A DNA stretch of 64,000 bases, taken from assembly GCA_903926385.1 (NCBI GenBank), contig CAIYIS010000008.1, positions 1 to 64,000 on the forward strand, read 5' to 3'. Source of the DNA: an uncultured Bacteroidota bacterium. Lineage in GTDB: Bacteria > Bacteroidota > Bacteroidia > 2-12-FULL-35-15. This document shows, one piece after another, positions 7,354 through 15,784 of this stretch (the first letter of the stretch is position 1; each line of letters starts with the position of its first letter). The position numbers and the translations under genes were made by a program. The notes beneath the pieces were generated by a model. It did not search any database. It worked only from the letters and a program-made list of their open reading frames with translations, and was not told the DNA's origin.

Positions 7354-8034
7354 ATGAACATAACATATTACGGGCATTCATGTTTTGGGGTTGAAGTAAA
7401 TGGAAAACATATTTTGTTCGACCCATATATAACTCCAAATGAGCTGGCAAAGAATATAAATGTTGGCAAAATAAAGGCTGATTATATTTTAATTTCGCAT
7501 GGGCATTACGACCATATTGCAGATGCAATAAGTATTGCCAAACGCACAGGAGCAAAAGTGGTAAGTAATTTCGAAATTGTTACCTGGGTGAATAACCAAG
7601 GTGAGGAAAACACACATCCTATGAATATAGGAGGAACCTGGAAATTTGACTTTGGAAGTGTAAAATGTGTTCTAGCAGTACATTCGAGTACTTTGCCTGA
7701 TGGAAGTACAGGGGGGAACCCAATGGGATTTGTAATTGAATCATCTGAAGGAAGTTTTTATTATGCCGGAGACACTGCATTAACTTATGATATGAAGCTA
7801 ATCGGAGATTATAACAAAGTAGATTTTTCGTTTTTGCCGATTGGAGATAATTTTACCATGGTGGTGGAAAGTGCCATAAATGCCACAGGTTTTATAAAAT
7901 GCAATAAAGTTATCGGGATGCATTACGATACATTCGGATATATAAAAATAAACAAAGAAGACGCAGTAAAGAAGTTTAAAGATGCAGGATGCGAATTAAT
8001 TTTGTTGGAAATAGGAGAAACAAAATCAATTTAA
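7354..8034 (+). CDS. Metal-dependent hydrolase, metallo-beta-lactamase fold (UPF0173-like)
   Basis: 226 residues with the UlaG/UPF0173 architecture: MNITYYGHSCFGVEVNGKHI start, ILFDPYI, then the metal motif HGHYDH at 49-54, and further ligands in VHSS, YYAGDTALTYDM and GMHYDTFG. Family members are cytosolic zinc or manganese hydrolases of mostly unknown substrate; L-ascorbate-6-phosphate lactonase is the best known relative. The 117-bp divergent spacer with the flavin reductase contains TTTG (7284) and TACTTTCG (7311-7318), a weak promoter match for this gene. Confidence 0.87.
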   Translation: MNITYYGHSCFGVEVNGKHILFDPYITPNELAKNINVGKIKADYILISHGHYDHIADAISIAKRTGAKVVSNFEIVTWVNNQGEENTHPMNIGGTWKFDFGSVKCVLAVHSSTLPDGSTGGNPMGFVIESSEGSFYYAGDTALTYDMKLIGDYNKVDFSFLPIGDNFTMVVESAINATGFIKCNKVIGMHYDTFGYIKINKEDAVKKFKDAGCELILLEIGETKSI

Positions 8035-8108
8035 ATAAATCGAAAAGAATTATTAAAGTCAGCATCGAACTAAATTATCAATATCAAAAAATCAAATATC
8101 TATAGTAA

Positions 8109-8924
8109 ATGGGAAAAATAATAGCAATAGCGAATCAAAAAGGAGGGGTAGGAAAAACTACAACAGCTATTAATCTTGCAGCTAGTCTGGCTGTACTCGA
8201 GTTTAAAACGTTATTAATAGATGCCGATCCACAAGCCAATTCCACATCGGGTGTTGGATTTGATCCACGCAATATAAAGACCGGTATATATGAATGTATA
8301 ATTGATGGAGTGGAGCCTAAAGACATTATTTTGGCTACCGAAACTCCCAATTTGTTTCTTCTGCCTGCCCATATTGATTTGGTGGGTGCAGAGATAGAAA
8401 TGATAAACCTGCCCAACAGGGAAAAGATGATGAAGCTGGCAACTGATAAAATCAAAAATGATTATGATTTTATTATTATCGATTGTTCACCATCATTAGG
8501 TTTGGTTACCGTAAACGCGCTTTCAGCTGCCGACTCTGTATTAATTCCGGTGCAATGCGAGTATTTTGCCTTGGAAGGGTTAGGGAAATTACTGAATACC
8601 ATCAAAATTGTTCAAACCCGCATGAATCCTGAATTATCTATTGAAGGAATATTGCTAACCATGTACGATATGCGTTTGCGATTAAGCAATCAGGTGGTGG
8701 AAGAAGTGAAAACACATTTTCAGACCCTTGTATTCGACACCATTATTCAGCGAAACACAAAACTTGGTGAAGCTCCAAGCTTTGGTCAAAGCATTATAAT
8801 GCACGATGCAAGCGGTAAGGCGGCAGTAAATTATTTGAATCTGGCAAGAGAAATATTGCAGAAAAATAAACTTACACGAATGGATGATTCTGAAAAATTT
8901 ATTAATATTGTTGACGAAAATTAA
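8109..8924 (+). CDS. parA: Chromosome-partitioning ATPase ParA (Soj)
   Basis: Deviant Walker A ATPase that, with ParB, segregates newly replicated origin regions. The Walker A signature KGGVGKTT is at residues 11-18, Walker A' is in LLIDADPQANST, and Walker B in FIIIDCSPSLGLVT. The short N-terminus before the P-loop and the 271-residue length are those of chromosomal Soj-type proteins rather than long plasmid ParA. parB starts 12 bp downstream, so the two form one operon. No parS palindrome was found nearby. Confidence 0.95.
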   Translation: MGKIIAIANQKGGVGKTTTAINLAASLAVLEFKTLLIDADPQANSTSGVGFDPRNIKTGIYECIIDGVEPKDIILATETPNLFLLPAHIDLVGAEIEMINLPNREKMMKLATDKIKNDYDFIIIDCSPSLGLVTVNALSAADSVLIPVQCEYFALEGLGKLLNTIKIVQTRMNPELSIEGILLTMYDMRLRLSNQVVEEVKTHFQTLVFDTIIQRNTKLGEAPSFGQSIIMHDASGKAAVNYLNLAREILQKNKLTRMDDSEKFINIVDEN

Positions 8925-8936
8925 AGAAAAGATAGA

Positions 8937-9845
8937 ATGAATGTTAAAAAAAACGTTTTAGGAAGGGGATTAAGTGCATTGCTTGAAAACGCAAATACCG
9001 ACATTACCAGTAACAAATTAGAAGGAGAAGGAAAAGTGGTTGGCGCGGTGGCCAACATCGAGATATCGCAAATTGAAACCAACCCGTTTCAGCCACGAAC
9101 CAATTTTGAAGAAGATGCGCTAAACGAACTGGCCGCTTCCATCAAAGAACACGGAATTATTCAGCCCATCACCGTTCGTAAACTTGGATATGATAAATAC
9201 CAACTTATTTCAGGAGAAAGACGTTTCCGTGCTTCTCAGTTAGCCGGGCTTACCAATGTTCCTGCTTATATTCGTATAGCCAACGATCAGGCTATGCTGG
9301 AAATGGCCCTTGTTGAAAATATTCAGAGAGAAGAACTGGATGCCATAGAAGTTGCTATCAGTTACAAAAGACTGATAGACGAATGCGACCTTACTCAGGA
9401 GCAGTTATCTCAGAAAGTGAGTAAACAACGTTCTACCATTACTAATTATTTGCGTTTATTAAAACTTCCTGTTGAAATACAATTGGCTATTCGAAATGGT
9501 GATGTTTCGATGGGACATGCTCGTGCTCTTATCAGTATTGAAAACGAGGACACGCAACTTGACATTTACAATCAGATTGTATTAAATAGTTTGTCGGTTC
9601 GTGAAGTAGAAGATTTGGCCCGCGGTGTTAAAGCAGAGATTGCCGGAGGGGCGAAATCTACAAAGGAACCTAAAGCAGCAAAAGCAACTTTGACAGTAGA
9701 ACAAACTAATTTTGTAAACGATTTAAGAGCGGTTTTTAATACCAAAGTTCAGATAAATAAAGAAACTAGCGGGAAAGGAAAAATAGTTATTCCATTCAAA
9801 TCTGATAGTGACCTTAAACGTATTCTTGACTTATTAGATGTATAA
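8937..9845 (+). CDS. parB: Chromosome-partitioning protein ParB (Spo0J)
   Basis: 302 residues. The N-terminal CTPase/ParB domain carries the family motifs NPFQPR, HGIIQPITVRK and SGERRFRASQLAG. A helix-turn-helix domain for parS binding follows (LTQEQLSQKVSKQRSTITNY), and a C-terminal dimerisation region ends in DLKRILDLLDV. The N-terminus MNVKKNVLGRGLSALL matches the ParA-contacting peptide of Spo0J. The last 8 bp overlap the start of the DUF5683 gene, suggesting translational coupling. Confidence 0.95.
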   Translation: MNVKKNVLGRGLSALLENANTDITSNKLEGEGKVVGAVANIEISQIETNPFQPRTNFEEDALNELAASIKEHGIIQPITVRKLGYDKYQLISGERRFRASQLAGLTNVPAYIRIANDQAMLEMALVENIQREELDAIEVAISYKRLIDECDLTQEQLSQKVSKQRSTITNYLRLLKLPVEIQLAIRNGDVSMGHARALISIENEDTQLDIYNQIVLNSLSVREVEDLARGVKAEIAGGAKSTKEPKAAKATLTVEQTNFVNDLRAVFNTKVQINKETSGKGKIVIPFKSDSDLKRILDLLDV

Positions 9846-10422
9846 CTTGTCGCAAGGACGTATACCAAAAAAGTTATTACACTATATATGTGTAATAACT
9901 TTTTTGTTTTTCTTATCCTCCGAAAGTTTCGCGCAGTTAACAGATACTGCTAAAACCGCAACCTCTGCCATTCCGCTTGTTCAAAAAAAACATTCTCCTA
10001 AGAAAGCAGCGTTGTTATCAGCCGCATGCCCCGGTCTTGGTCAGATTTATAATAAGAAATATTGGAAGCTACCTATTATATATGTTGGTTTCGGAGCCCT
10101 CGCCTACTCCATCAACTTAAATCAAGTTAAATATAAGAAATACCTTTATGATTTAAAAGATAGCTATAACAGCACTTATACGGGTGTTTACACCACCGAT
10201 CAGTTAAGTTCGCTTCAGCATTATTACCACCGTTATCGAGACCTTTCGGTTATAGGGGCGGCAGCGTTGTATCTTTTCAATATTGTAGATGCTAGTGTGG
10301 ATGCACATTTATTTACGTTTGATGTGAGCGATAACTTATCGTTTCAACTCCATCCAACACTAATAAATACCGCTTATGTAAATCAGTACTCCACGGGATT
10401 AGCTTTGACAATTAAATTGTAA
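9838..10422 (+). CDS. DUF5683 family exported protein
   Basis: 194 residues of the Bacteroidota-specific DUF5683 family, usually encoded between parB and dapB as here. A signal-peptide-like segment LLHYICVITFLFFLSSESFAQ is followed by a variable Ser/Thr/Lys linker, then the conserved core SAACPGLGQIYNKKYWKLP and a hydrophobic IIYVGFGALAYSI, and a second hydrophobic stretch (LSVIGAAALYLFNIVDASVDA). It is probably an envelope protein of unknown function. The start ATG overlaps the parB stop. A perfect 16-bp terminator-like hairpin lies within its signal-peptide codons (9867-9905). Confidence 0.85.
   Translation: MYNLSQGRIPKKLLHYICVITFLFFLSSESFAQLTDTAKTATSAIPLVQKKHSPKKAALLSAACPGLGQIYNKKYWKLPIIYVGFGALAYSINLNQVKYKKYLYDLKDSYNSTYTGVYTTDQLSSLQHYYHRYRDLSVIGAAALYLFNIVDASVDAHLFTFDVSDNLSFQLHPTLINTAYVNQYSTGLALTIKL
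9867..9914 (+). terminator. Perfect terminator-like hairpin inside the DUF5683 coding sequence
   Basis: AAAAAAGTTATTACAC (9867-9882) is exactly complementary to GTGTAATAACTTTTTT (9890-9905), with the 7-nt loop TATATAT, and is followed by GTTTTTCTT. It has the form of a strong intrinsic terminator 21 bp after the parB stop, but it lies in codons 11-23 of the next gene. It may trim parAB transcripts or act as an attenuator controlled by translation. Confidence 0.7.
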
Positions 10423-10480
10423 TTTTGCCAAAAATAATTTTTAAAGCATACATCACCACAGCAATTCAACTATCAGAAAA

Positions 10481-11197
10481 ATGAAAATAGCAATATTGGG
10501 ATATGGAAAAATGGGGAAAGTGATTGAACAAATTGCTGAATCCAGAGGGCATTCCATAGTCCTTACTATTGATGAGGATAATGCGGCTTCGTTAAAAACA
10601 GAAGATTTGAAGCAGGCAGATGTGGCGATTGAATTTAGTGTTCCTGCCTCAGCAGTAAATAATATATATAAATGTTTTGAGGCAAATGTGCCTGTGGTGG
10701 TAGGTACCACAGGATGGCTTGATAAACTGGAAGAAGTAAAATCTAACTGTACTGAAAAAAAACAAAGTCTGTTCTATTCGTCCAATTACAGTATTGGAGT
10801 TAATCTGTTTTTTAAACTGAATGAATATTTGGCTAAACTGATGAACGGGCATAGAGAGTATAATCCGGAAATAGAAGAAATACACCACGTCCATAAACTG
10901 GATGCCCCGAGCGGCACTGCACTATCAATAGCTGAGCAGATTTTGAACCAGCTGGAAGCAAAACAAAAATGGGTAAATACAAGTACCGATAATCCGAACG
11001 AATTAGGGATAATTTCGAAACGCATTGGTGAAGTGCCGGGAACACATACTGTAACTTACCGCTCCGAAGCAGATGAGATAAGCATCACTCATTTTGCTCA
11101 CAATCGAAAAGGGTTTGCTACAGGGGCTGTAATAGCTGCCGAATGGCTCATCGGTAAAAAAGGGGTGTATGGCATGAACGACCTGTTAAAAGATTAA
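10481..11197 (+). CDS. dapB: 4-hydroxy-tetrahydrodipicolinate reductase
   Basis: DapB reduces the dihydrodipicolinate-type intermediate in the diaminopimelate/lysine pathway, using NAD(P)H. The Rossmann start MKIAILGYGKMGKVIEQIA has the GxGxMG dinucleotide motif. VVVGTTGWL and the substrate-binding, catalytic EIHHVHKLDAPSGTA are present. 238 residues is on the short side but normal for Bacteroidota. It follows DUF5683 by 58 bp, where a TAATTTTG box (10420-10427) may supply an extra promoter, and precedes lepB. Confidence 0.94.
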   Translation: MKIAILGYGKMGKVIEQIAESRGHSIVLTIDEDNAASLKTEDLKQADVAIEFSVPASAVNNIYKCFEANVPVVVGTTGWLDKLEEVKSNCTEKKQSLFYSSNYSIGVNLFFKLNEYLAKLMNGHREYNPEIEEIHHVHKLDAPSGTALSIAEQILNQLEAKQKWVNTSTDNPNELGIISKRIGEVPGTHTVTYRSEADEISITHFAHNRKGFATGAVIAAEWLIGKKGVYGMNDLLKD

Positions 11198-11314
11198 TCA
11201 GAAAGTATAATTCGTTTCTTTGCTAAAATCACTTGAAATAAATATCAGTTAACACTTAATAATACAAACAACAAAACTTAATCATTCTTAATTTAATTTC
11301 TTAATTCCTCACTT

Positions 11315-13021
11315 ATGGACATGTCGTATTTGTTTCTAATTATTTTTTCGATAACCACTATCATCGGGCTGTGGAAGCTATTTGCTCTTGCCGGTGAGGC
11401 GAGTTGGAAAGCGTTTGTTCCGGTGTACAATTTTATTGTATGGCTAAAAATAATTAAGAAACCTTGGTGGTGGATTTTCCTTATCATCACTCCTGGTGTA
11501 AACTTTTTGATGTATGTCATCATGTGTTTATTGATGGCAAAAGCATTCAACAAAAGAAGTTTTACAGAAAAAGCACTGGCAGCTGTGTTCGGATTTGTGT
11601 ATTTATTCTACATAGGATTTCAGAAAGACACCAAATATGTAGGTCCGGAGGACAGAAATAAAATGAAACCTTCAATGGCACGCGAATGGACCGAAGCTAT
11701 TGTATTTGCTGTGGTGGCAGCCACTGTTATTCGTACTTTCTTTTTCGAAGCATTTACCATACCTACATCTTCTCTCGAAAAATCGATGATGGTAGGCGAC
11801 TATCTTTTTGTTAGCAAAATAAGTTACGGTGCTAAAATTCCGAACACACCCCTCTCCTTCCCTTTTGCGCATCATACATTGCCTTTAACAGAGACTACTA
11901 AATCCTATCTCGAATGGTTTAAACTTCCATATTTCCGATTGCCGGGTTTTGGTTCTGTAAAAAACAATGATATTGTTGTGTTCAATTATCCTGATGGGGA
12001 TACTGTAGCACTCAACGCCCAGGACCAAAGTTATTACCAGCTTTGCCGCACCTATGGCAGAAATGTGGTATGGACAAACACAGATATCAATCAAGAAACG
12101 GGTAAAACTTATTTCGGAGATATCGTTGCTCGCCCTGCCGACAAACGTGAAAACTATGTTAAACGTTGTGTGGCTATTCCGGGAGATACTTTATTTATTA
12201 AAAACAAACAATTATTTATTAATAGCAAACCTTCGTATGTTGCGCCCACCATGCAATACACCTATCGTGTAAAAACGGATGGTACCACTTTCAGTCCACA
12301 GGTGCTTACAAAATTTGATATTACCGACCCGATTCAGCAAGAGCAGGACAGCACGGGAATTACATACATTGTTAATCTTCCAAATAACAAAGTGGATAAT
12401 TTCAAACAACTCGAAAACATAAAATCTTTTGAACCTGTGGTGGAACCAATGGGAAAATATTCTCCTCAGATATTTCCTCATCATCCTGCTTATGCATGGA
12501 ACAACGACAACTTCGGGCCATTGTTCATTCCTAAAAAAGGTGTTACAGTTAATCTCGACACCACTAATATTGCCCTATACAGCCGCATTATTATTAATTA
12601 CGAATTGAACACGATGGAAGTAAAAGGAGATAAAATTTTCATCAATGGAAAAGAAAGCAAAACCTACACCTTTAAGTTGGATTACTATTTTATGATGGGT
12701 GACAATCGCCACAACTCTGCCGATTCGCGCTACTGGGGCTTTGTTCCGGAAGACCATATTGTGGGCAAGCCGGTATTTGTATGGATGAGTATTAAAGAAG
12801 ACAACAAGAACATAACTCGTGATAGAGACCCAAAATCGGGCTTTATCAAAAAATTAAAAACTTCTTTGTTTGATGACCCAGCTCGTAGAGCTCGTTTCTT
12901 CTGTTTTGTGGGCGAAGACGGACTTTCGCGTTCATACCTTGTTCATTTTATTGTTATCATAGCAGCCATTTCGGGTTTCTTTTATTTCAAAAGAAAAATA
13001 GCAGAGCGTAAAGAGAAATAA
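11315..13021 (+). CDS. lepB: Signal peptidase I, long Bacteroidota form
   Basis: Membrane Ser/Lys protease that removes signal peptides from exported proteins. At 568 residues it is much longer than the 324-residue E. coli enzyme. An extra N-terminal module of about three hydrophobic helices (residues 5-105, DUF5684-like) precedes the usual anchor helix (about 125-142). The catalytic Ser is in PTSSLEKSMMVGD (Ser153 by alignment with the SxM/L motif) and the general-base Lys in YVKRCVAIPGD (near 282). Box E, MGDNRHNSADSRYWGFVP, is near 462, with a long insertion between boxes D and E. A final membrane helix is at about 548-563. An ATG two codons in is an alternative start. Confidence 0.93.
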   Translation: MDMSYLFLIIFSITTIIGLWKLFALAGEASWKAFVPVYNFIVWLKIIKKPWWWIFLIITPGVNFLMYVIMCLLMAKAFNKRSFTEKALAAVFGFVYLFYIGFQKDTKYVGPEDRNKMKPSMAREWTEAIVFAVVAATVIRTFFFEAFTIPTSSLEKSMMVGDYLFVSKISYGAKIPNTPLSFPFAHHTLPLTETTKSYLEWFKLPYFRLPGFGSVKNNDIVVFNYPDGDTVALNAQDQSYYQLCRTYGRNVVWTNTDINQETGKTYFGDIVARPADKRENYVKRCVAIPGDTLFIKNKQLFINSKPSYVAPTMQYTYRVKTDGTTFSPQVLTKFDITDPIQQEQDSTGITYIVNLPNNKVDNFKQLENIKSFEPVVEPMGKYSPQIFPHHPAYAWNNDNFGPLFIPKKGVTVNLDTTNIALYSRIIINYELNTMEVKGDKIFINGKESKTYTFKLDYYFMMGDNRHNSADSRYWGFVPEDHIVGKPVFVWMSIKEDNKNITRDRDPKSGFIKKLKTSLFDDPARRARFFCFVGEDGLSRSYLVHFIVIIAAISGFFYFKRKIAERKEK

Positions 13022-13043
13022 ATTTAGAATAGTAAAGTTTTAG

Positions 13044-13087
13044 AAATAAAGAGAGCCTGCTTAAAACCAGGCACTCTTTATTTTTTA
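13044..13087. terminator. Bidirectional terminator between lepB and nth
   Basis: AAATAAAGAG (13044-13053) pairs with CTCTTTATTT (13074-13083), with an inner GCCTG/CAGGC stem, flanked by A-rich and T-rich tails. It overlaps the nth stop codon and serves the two convergent genes. Confidence 0.75.
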
Positions 13088-13722
13088 TTCAATTTCTCGA
13101 AATATTTGCAAAACACTTTCAGTTCGCATTCCTTGCACTTGGGCGAGCGGGCCAGGCAGACATATCTTCCATGCAATATCAGCCAATGGTGTGCTATTGC
13201 CACTTTATTTTCAGGAATATATTTCATGAGTTGTTTCTCCGTTTCGAGGGGTGTTTTGGCAAGGGTAGTTAATCCCAGTCGTGCCGAAACCCGAAACACA
13301 TGAGTATCTACAGCCATTGCAGGTTTTTCGTACACCACCGAAGCTATCACATTAGCCGTTTTGCGCCCTACTCCCGGTAGTTTTTGTAATTCGTTTACAT
13401 CCGATGGCACCACTCCCTTAAAGTCGTTCACCAGCATTTTGGCCATTCCCACCAAATGTTTAGCCTTATTATTCGGATAACTGATGCTTCGGATATATGC
13501 AAATACCTCATCGCTGCTGGCTTCGGCCATCACATCTGCCACCGGAAATGCTTTAAACAAGGCTGGTGTTACCATGTTTACACGCTTGTCTGTGCATTGT
13601 GCCGACAAAATAACAGCCACCAATAGTTCATACGGACTGCCATAATGCAATTCTGTTTCGGCCACCGGCTGGTGTTCGCTAAAATAGGCAATTACTTTTT
13701 CAAATCTTTCCTTTTTTGTCAT
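13078..13722 (-). CDS. nth: Endonuclease III
   Basis: DNA glycosylase/AP lyase that removes oxidised pyrimidines in base excision repair. 214 residues. LLVAVILSAQCTDKRVN and the helix-hairpin-helix LPGVGRKTANVIASV supply the catalytic Lys (RKTAN), and the catalytic Asp is in VDTHVFRVSARLGL. The [4Fe-4S] ligands are complete as C-x6-C-x2-C-x5-C at the C-terminus (CLARSPKCKECELKVFC). It is a single gene convergent with lepB. Confidence 0.95.
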   Translation of the reverse strand: MTKKERFEKVIAYFSEHQPVAETELHYGSPYELLVAVILSAQCTDKRVNMVTPALFKAFPVADVMAEASSDEVFAYIRSISYPNNKAKHLVGMAKMLVNDFKGVVPSDVNELQKLPGVGRKTANVIASVVYEKPAMAVDTHVFRVSARLGLTTLAKTPLETEKQLMKYIPENKVAIAHHWLILHGRYVCLARSPKCKECELKVFCKYFEKLNKK

Positions 13723-14091
13723 GCGGCAAAGATAAGGGGTTTGGAGTTGGAAAGTTTAAAAGTTTCAGGTTTCAGATTTCAAGAATCGGGTTTGGAAAGC
13801 CCAAACTGATATTCAATATGGTTTTAGTAAGTACATTTAACACATTTCTCATGTGAAATATGGTAATCATAAGTCCGTTACCACATTTCTCGGGTGAAAT
13901 ATGACAATCATAATACGTTTAACGCATTTTAGGTGAGCATGGATATAAGAGCAAGCTACTAATATATAGAATACTTAGATCTTGTTTTACTTATGCAAAC
14001 ACTGTAAAGGAAGAACTTAAAGCAACGAAAGAAAATAGGAATGAAGAGAATTCTTAATTGGAGATTGGCGGTTGGGCTGGAAAACGAATGG
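13723..14091. other. Intergenic region with a 41-bp repeat
   Basis: No gene was found in these 369 bp. They contain simple TTTCAG-like direct repeats near 13760, the 41-bp tandem repeat at 13841-13940, and AT-rich sequence. The open frame starting at 14041 on the plus strand is the antisense of the DUF4834 gene. Confidence 0.6.
13841..13940. repeat. Two and a half copies of a 41-bp repeat with internal dyad
   Basis: Copy 1 (13841-13881) and copy 2 (13882-13922) share CACATTTCTC, TGTGAAATATG or GGTGAAATATG, and CAATCATAA/TAATCATAA words. A degraded third copy begins CGCATTTTAGGTGAGCATGG. Each full copy has the dyad ATTTCTC..GTGAAAT with a variable centre (AT or GG). This could be a tandem binding site or an RNA hairpin array. 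Confidence 0.7.
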
Positions 14092-14310
14092 TTACTTAAT
14101 TTCTTCGTAATCTACATACTCACCTGCATCATCTTTTATCCCTTTCGATTTGGGCGGAACGTAATCCACAGTTGTTTCGCCTTCCTTTTTTGTGTAAGGA
14201 CGGGACGAAGGAGAGCGTGTGTTGTTTGGTTTGGATTTGTCGGAACTAAAGGCATTCATAACGCGCCAAATAACCCACACTACTAATAGGGTATAAAATA
14301 CATCTCTCAT
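14092..14310 (-). CDS. DUF4834 family small membrane protein
   Basis: 72 residues. One N-terminal membrane helix (FYTLLVVWVIWRVMNAF) is followed by a polar, Ser/Lys-rich linker and the conserved tail VDYVPPKSKGIKDDAGEYVD plus YEEIK. The tail pattern matches DUF4834, a small Bacteroidota family of unknown function. It is the last gene of the long minus-strand block, 25 bp after the carboxypeptidase-regulatory-like gene. The spurious plus-strand frame over it is ignored. Confidence 0.75.
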   Translation of the reverse strand: MRDVFYTLLVVWVIWRVMNAFSSDKSKPNNTRSPSSRPYTKKEGETTVDYVPPKSKGIKDDAGEYVDYEEIK

Positions 14311-14335
14311 GATGTCGCAAAGGTAAACTATTTAT

Positions 14336-15073
14336 TTATTTCCATCTGTTTTTAAAACTTTCATATTTGCCCTTAATGGCCATGGTGAGTTCGAACTGAC
14401 TTGCATTTTGAATATATTCGTCACTAAAATTAAGGTACTTAATAAAGGCATCGAATTCGGAATCCGAAAGGTCTATAATTTCATGTTTTACATAAAGGCG
14501 AAACAAATCCTTCAAAATATCGCGTCTCATGTCTTCGTTTTCGAGCTCCTGAACTTTTAATTTGGAACGCCCTCTTTTACTATATCGTTCGTAGAGATAC
14601 GTAATGGGGCTTTCAAAACCATCGAGACCAGTAATCGAATAATCTTTTTTCACTCCAAGTCTGTCAATGTCTTTTTGAATTTCATTCAAGTCGCGTGTGG
14701 CAAAAACAGAGATTTCCTTCAGGGTATATTGCAATTTTTGCATCTGAACTTCGATATGATATTGTTTTTTGGACACAGAATCTCTAACACATACTTTTTT
14801 TAACAAAAATCCGATGGCAGAAAACAATATAGTATCCGATTGTTTGGCTACAATTGAAAACTTGCCTTCAGCATCCGCAAACGAGCCGTTATTGCTGCGT
14901 TTATTTATTATCATTAATTTGGGCAATGGCATGTTATTATTATCACTGTCGAACGCTCTACCGGTAATAATAATGTCGGTTTGTGCAAACGAATGAGAAC
15001 AGAACAAAATCAACAAAAAAATTAATGATTTAGGTAGGGAAATAAAAAAGATATTTTTCAATGCAATGGTCAA
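14336..15073 (-). CDS. Exported carboxypeptidase-regulatory-like domain protein
   Basis: 245 residues with a signal peptide ending SHSFAQ (about residue 30). A single beta-sandwich domain of the CarboxypepD_reg-like type follows (ITGRAFDSDNNNMPLPKLMI and SNNGSFADAEGKFSIVAKQS, then DTILFSAIGF). The rest (about 120-245) is helical and charged and shows no domain I know. It resembles small periplasmic proteins of Bacteroidota that carry the N-terminal plug-associated domain of SusC proteins but lack the barrel. It lies 6 bp after plsY, so it is probably co-transcribed. Confidence 0.75.
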   Translation of the reverse strand: MTIALKNIFFISLPKSLIFLLILFCSHSFAQTDIIITGRAFDSDNNNMPLPKLMIINKRSNNGSFADAEGKFSIVAKQSDTILFSAIGFLLKKVCVRDSVSKKQYHIEVQMQKLQYTLKEISVFATRDLNEIQKDIDRLGVKKDYSITGLDGFESPITYLYERYSKRGRSKLKVQELENEDMRRDILKDLFRLYVKHEIIDLSDSEFDAFIKYLNFSDEYIQNASQFELTMAIKGKYESFKNRWK

Positions 15074-15079
15074 ATATAA

Positions 15080-15784
15080 TTAATCGAGTTCAATTTCTGC
15101 GGGCTCATTTTTCTTAACTTTTTTCTTTATCAGTTTCGATTTCGATTCTTCTTTTCGTAACAATCTTTCAATATTTTTTTGATGAGTGATGATTACCATT
15201 ATTGGGATTAATATCGAGAAAATAAGTAATGGTTTTGTAAATGCAGGAATCATAGACAGGTGAGTAGCTGTAGGAGTTACAATCTTTCCGATGATGAGAA
15301 CAATAATTGGAAAAAATATGGATGAAAGTATAGATGCCAGCGATACGTAATTAGAAATGAGCAATACCGTGGTAAAAACAGCAATTGAAATAAGACCGGC
15401 AAATAAATGAACACCCATTATAATACCCAAAAGAGTTGCTATTCCTTTTCCTCCACGAAATTGCGCAAAAATTGGGAAGATGTGACCCACCAAAGCTGCC
15501 ATACCTAACACTAGTTCCAGATTAGTAAATTGAGTACTTCCTCTGGAATAGCTGCTAAATACGGCCAAACAAACCCCTCCGAAACCTTTTAATACATCAA
15601 GCAAAAGTACAGGTATTCCAGCCTTTTTGCCGAGCACTCTAAACACATTGGTGGCACCTGCATTTCCGCTTCCATACTCGCGGACATCTGTTTTATAAAA
15701 ATACTTTCCTATCCAAACAGCCGATGGTATTGAACCCATCAGATAAGCAAAAATTAATAAATATATATTAGTAGGCGTTATCAC
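15080..15784 (-). CDS. plsY: Glycerol-3-phosphate acyltransferase PlsY
   Basis: Integral membrane enzyme that transfers the acyl group of acyl-phosphate to glycerol-3-phosphate, the first step of phospholipid synthesis. Family motifs are present in order: MGSIPSAVWIGK, GSGNAGATNVFRVLGKKAG with LLDVLKGF, and GHIFPIFAQFRGGKGIAT. About five to six membrane helices are visible. A Lys/Glu-rich cytoplasmic tail of about 30 residues (after residue 200) extends beyond the usual end. The start overlaps the 3' end of the 1491-residue gene by 4 bp. Confidence 0.95.
   Translation of the reverse strand: MITPTNIYLLIFAYLMGSIPSAVWIGKYFYKTDVREYGSGNAGATNVFRVLGKKAGIPVLLLDVLKGFGGVCLAVFSSYSRGSTQFTNLELVLGMAALVGHIFPIFAQFRGGKGIATLLGIIMGVHLFAGLISIAVFTTVLLISNYVSLASILSSIFFPIIVLIIGKIVTPTATHLSMIPAFTKPLLIFSILIPIMVIITHQKNIERLLRKEESKSKLIKKKVKKNEPAEIELD

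Noticed and set aside
7237-7377. 47-codon N-terminal extension of the flavin reductase
   Set aside because: It lies in the divergent promoter region and overlaps the start of the neighbouring gene; the family starts at MITIISATN.
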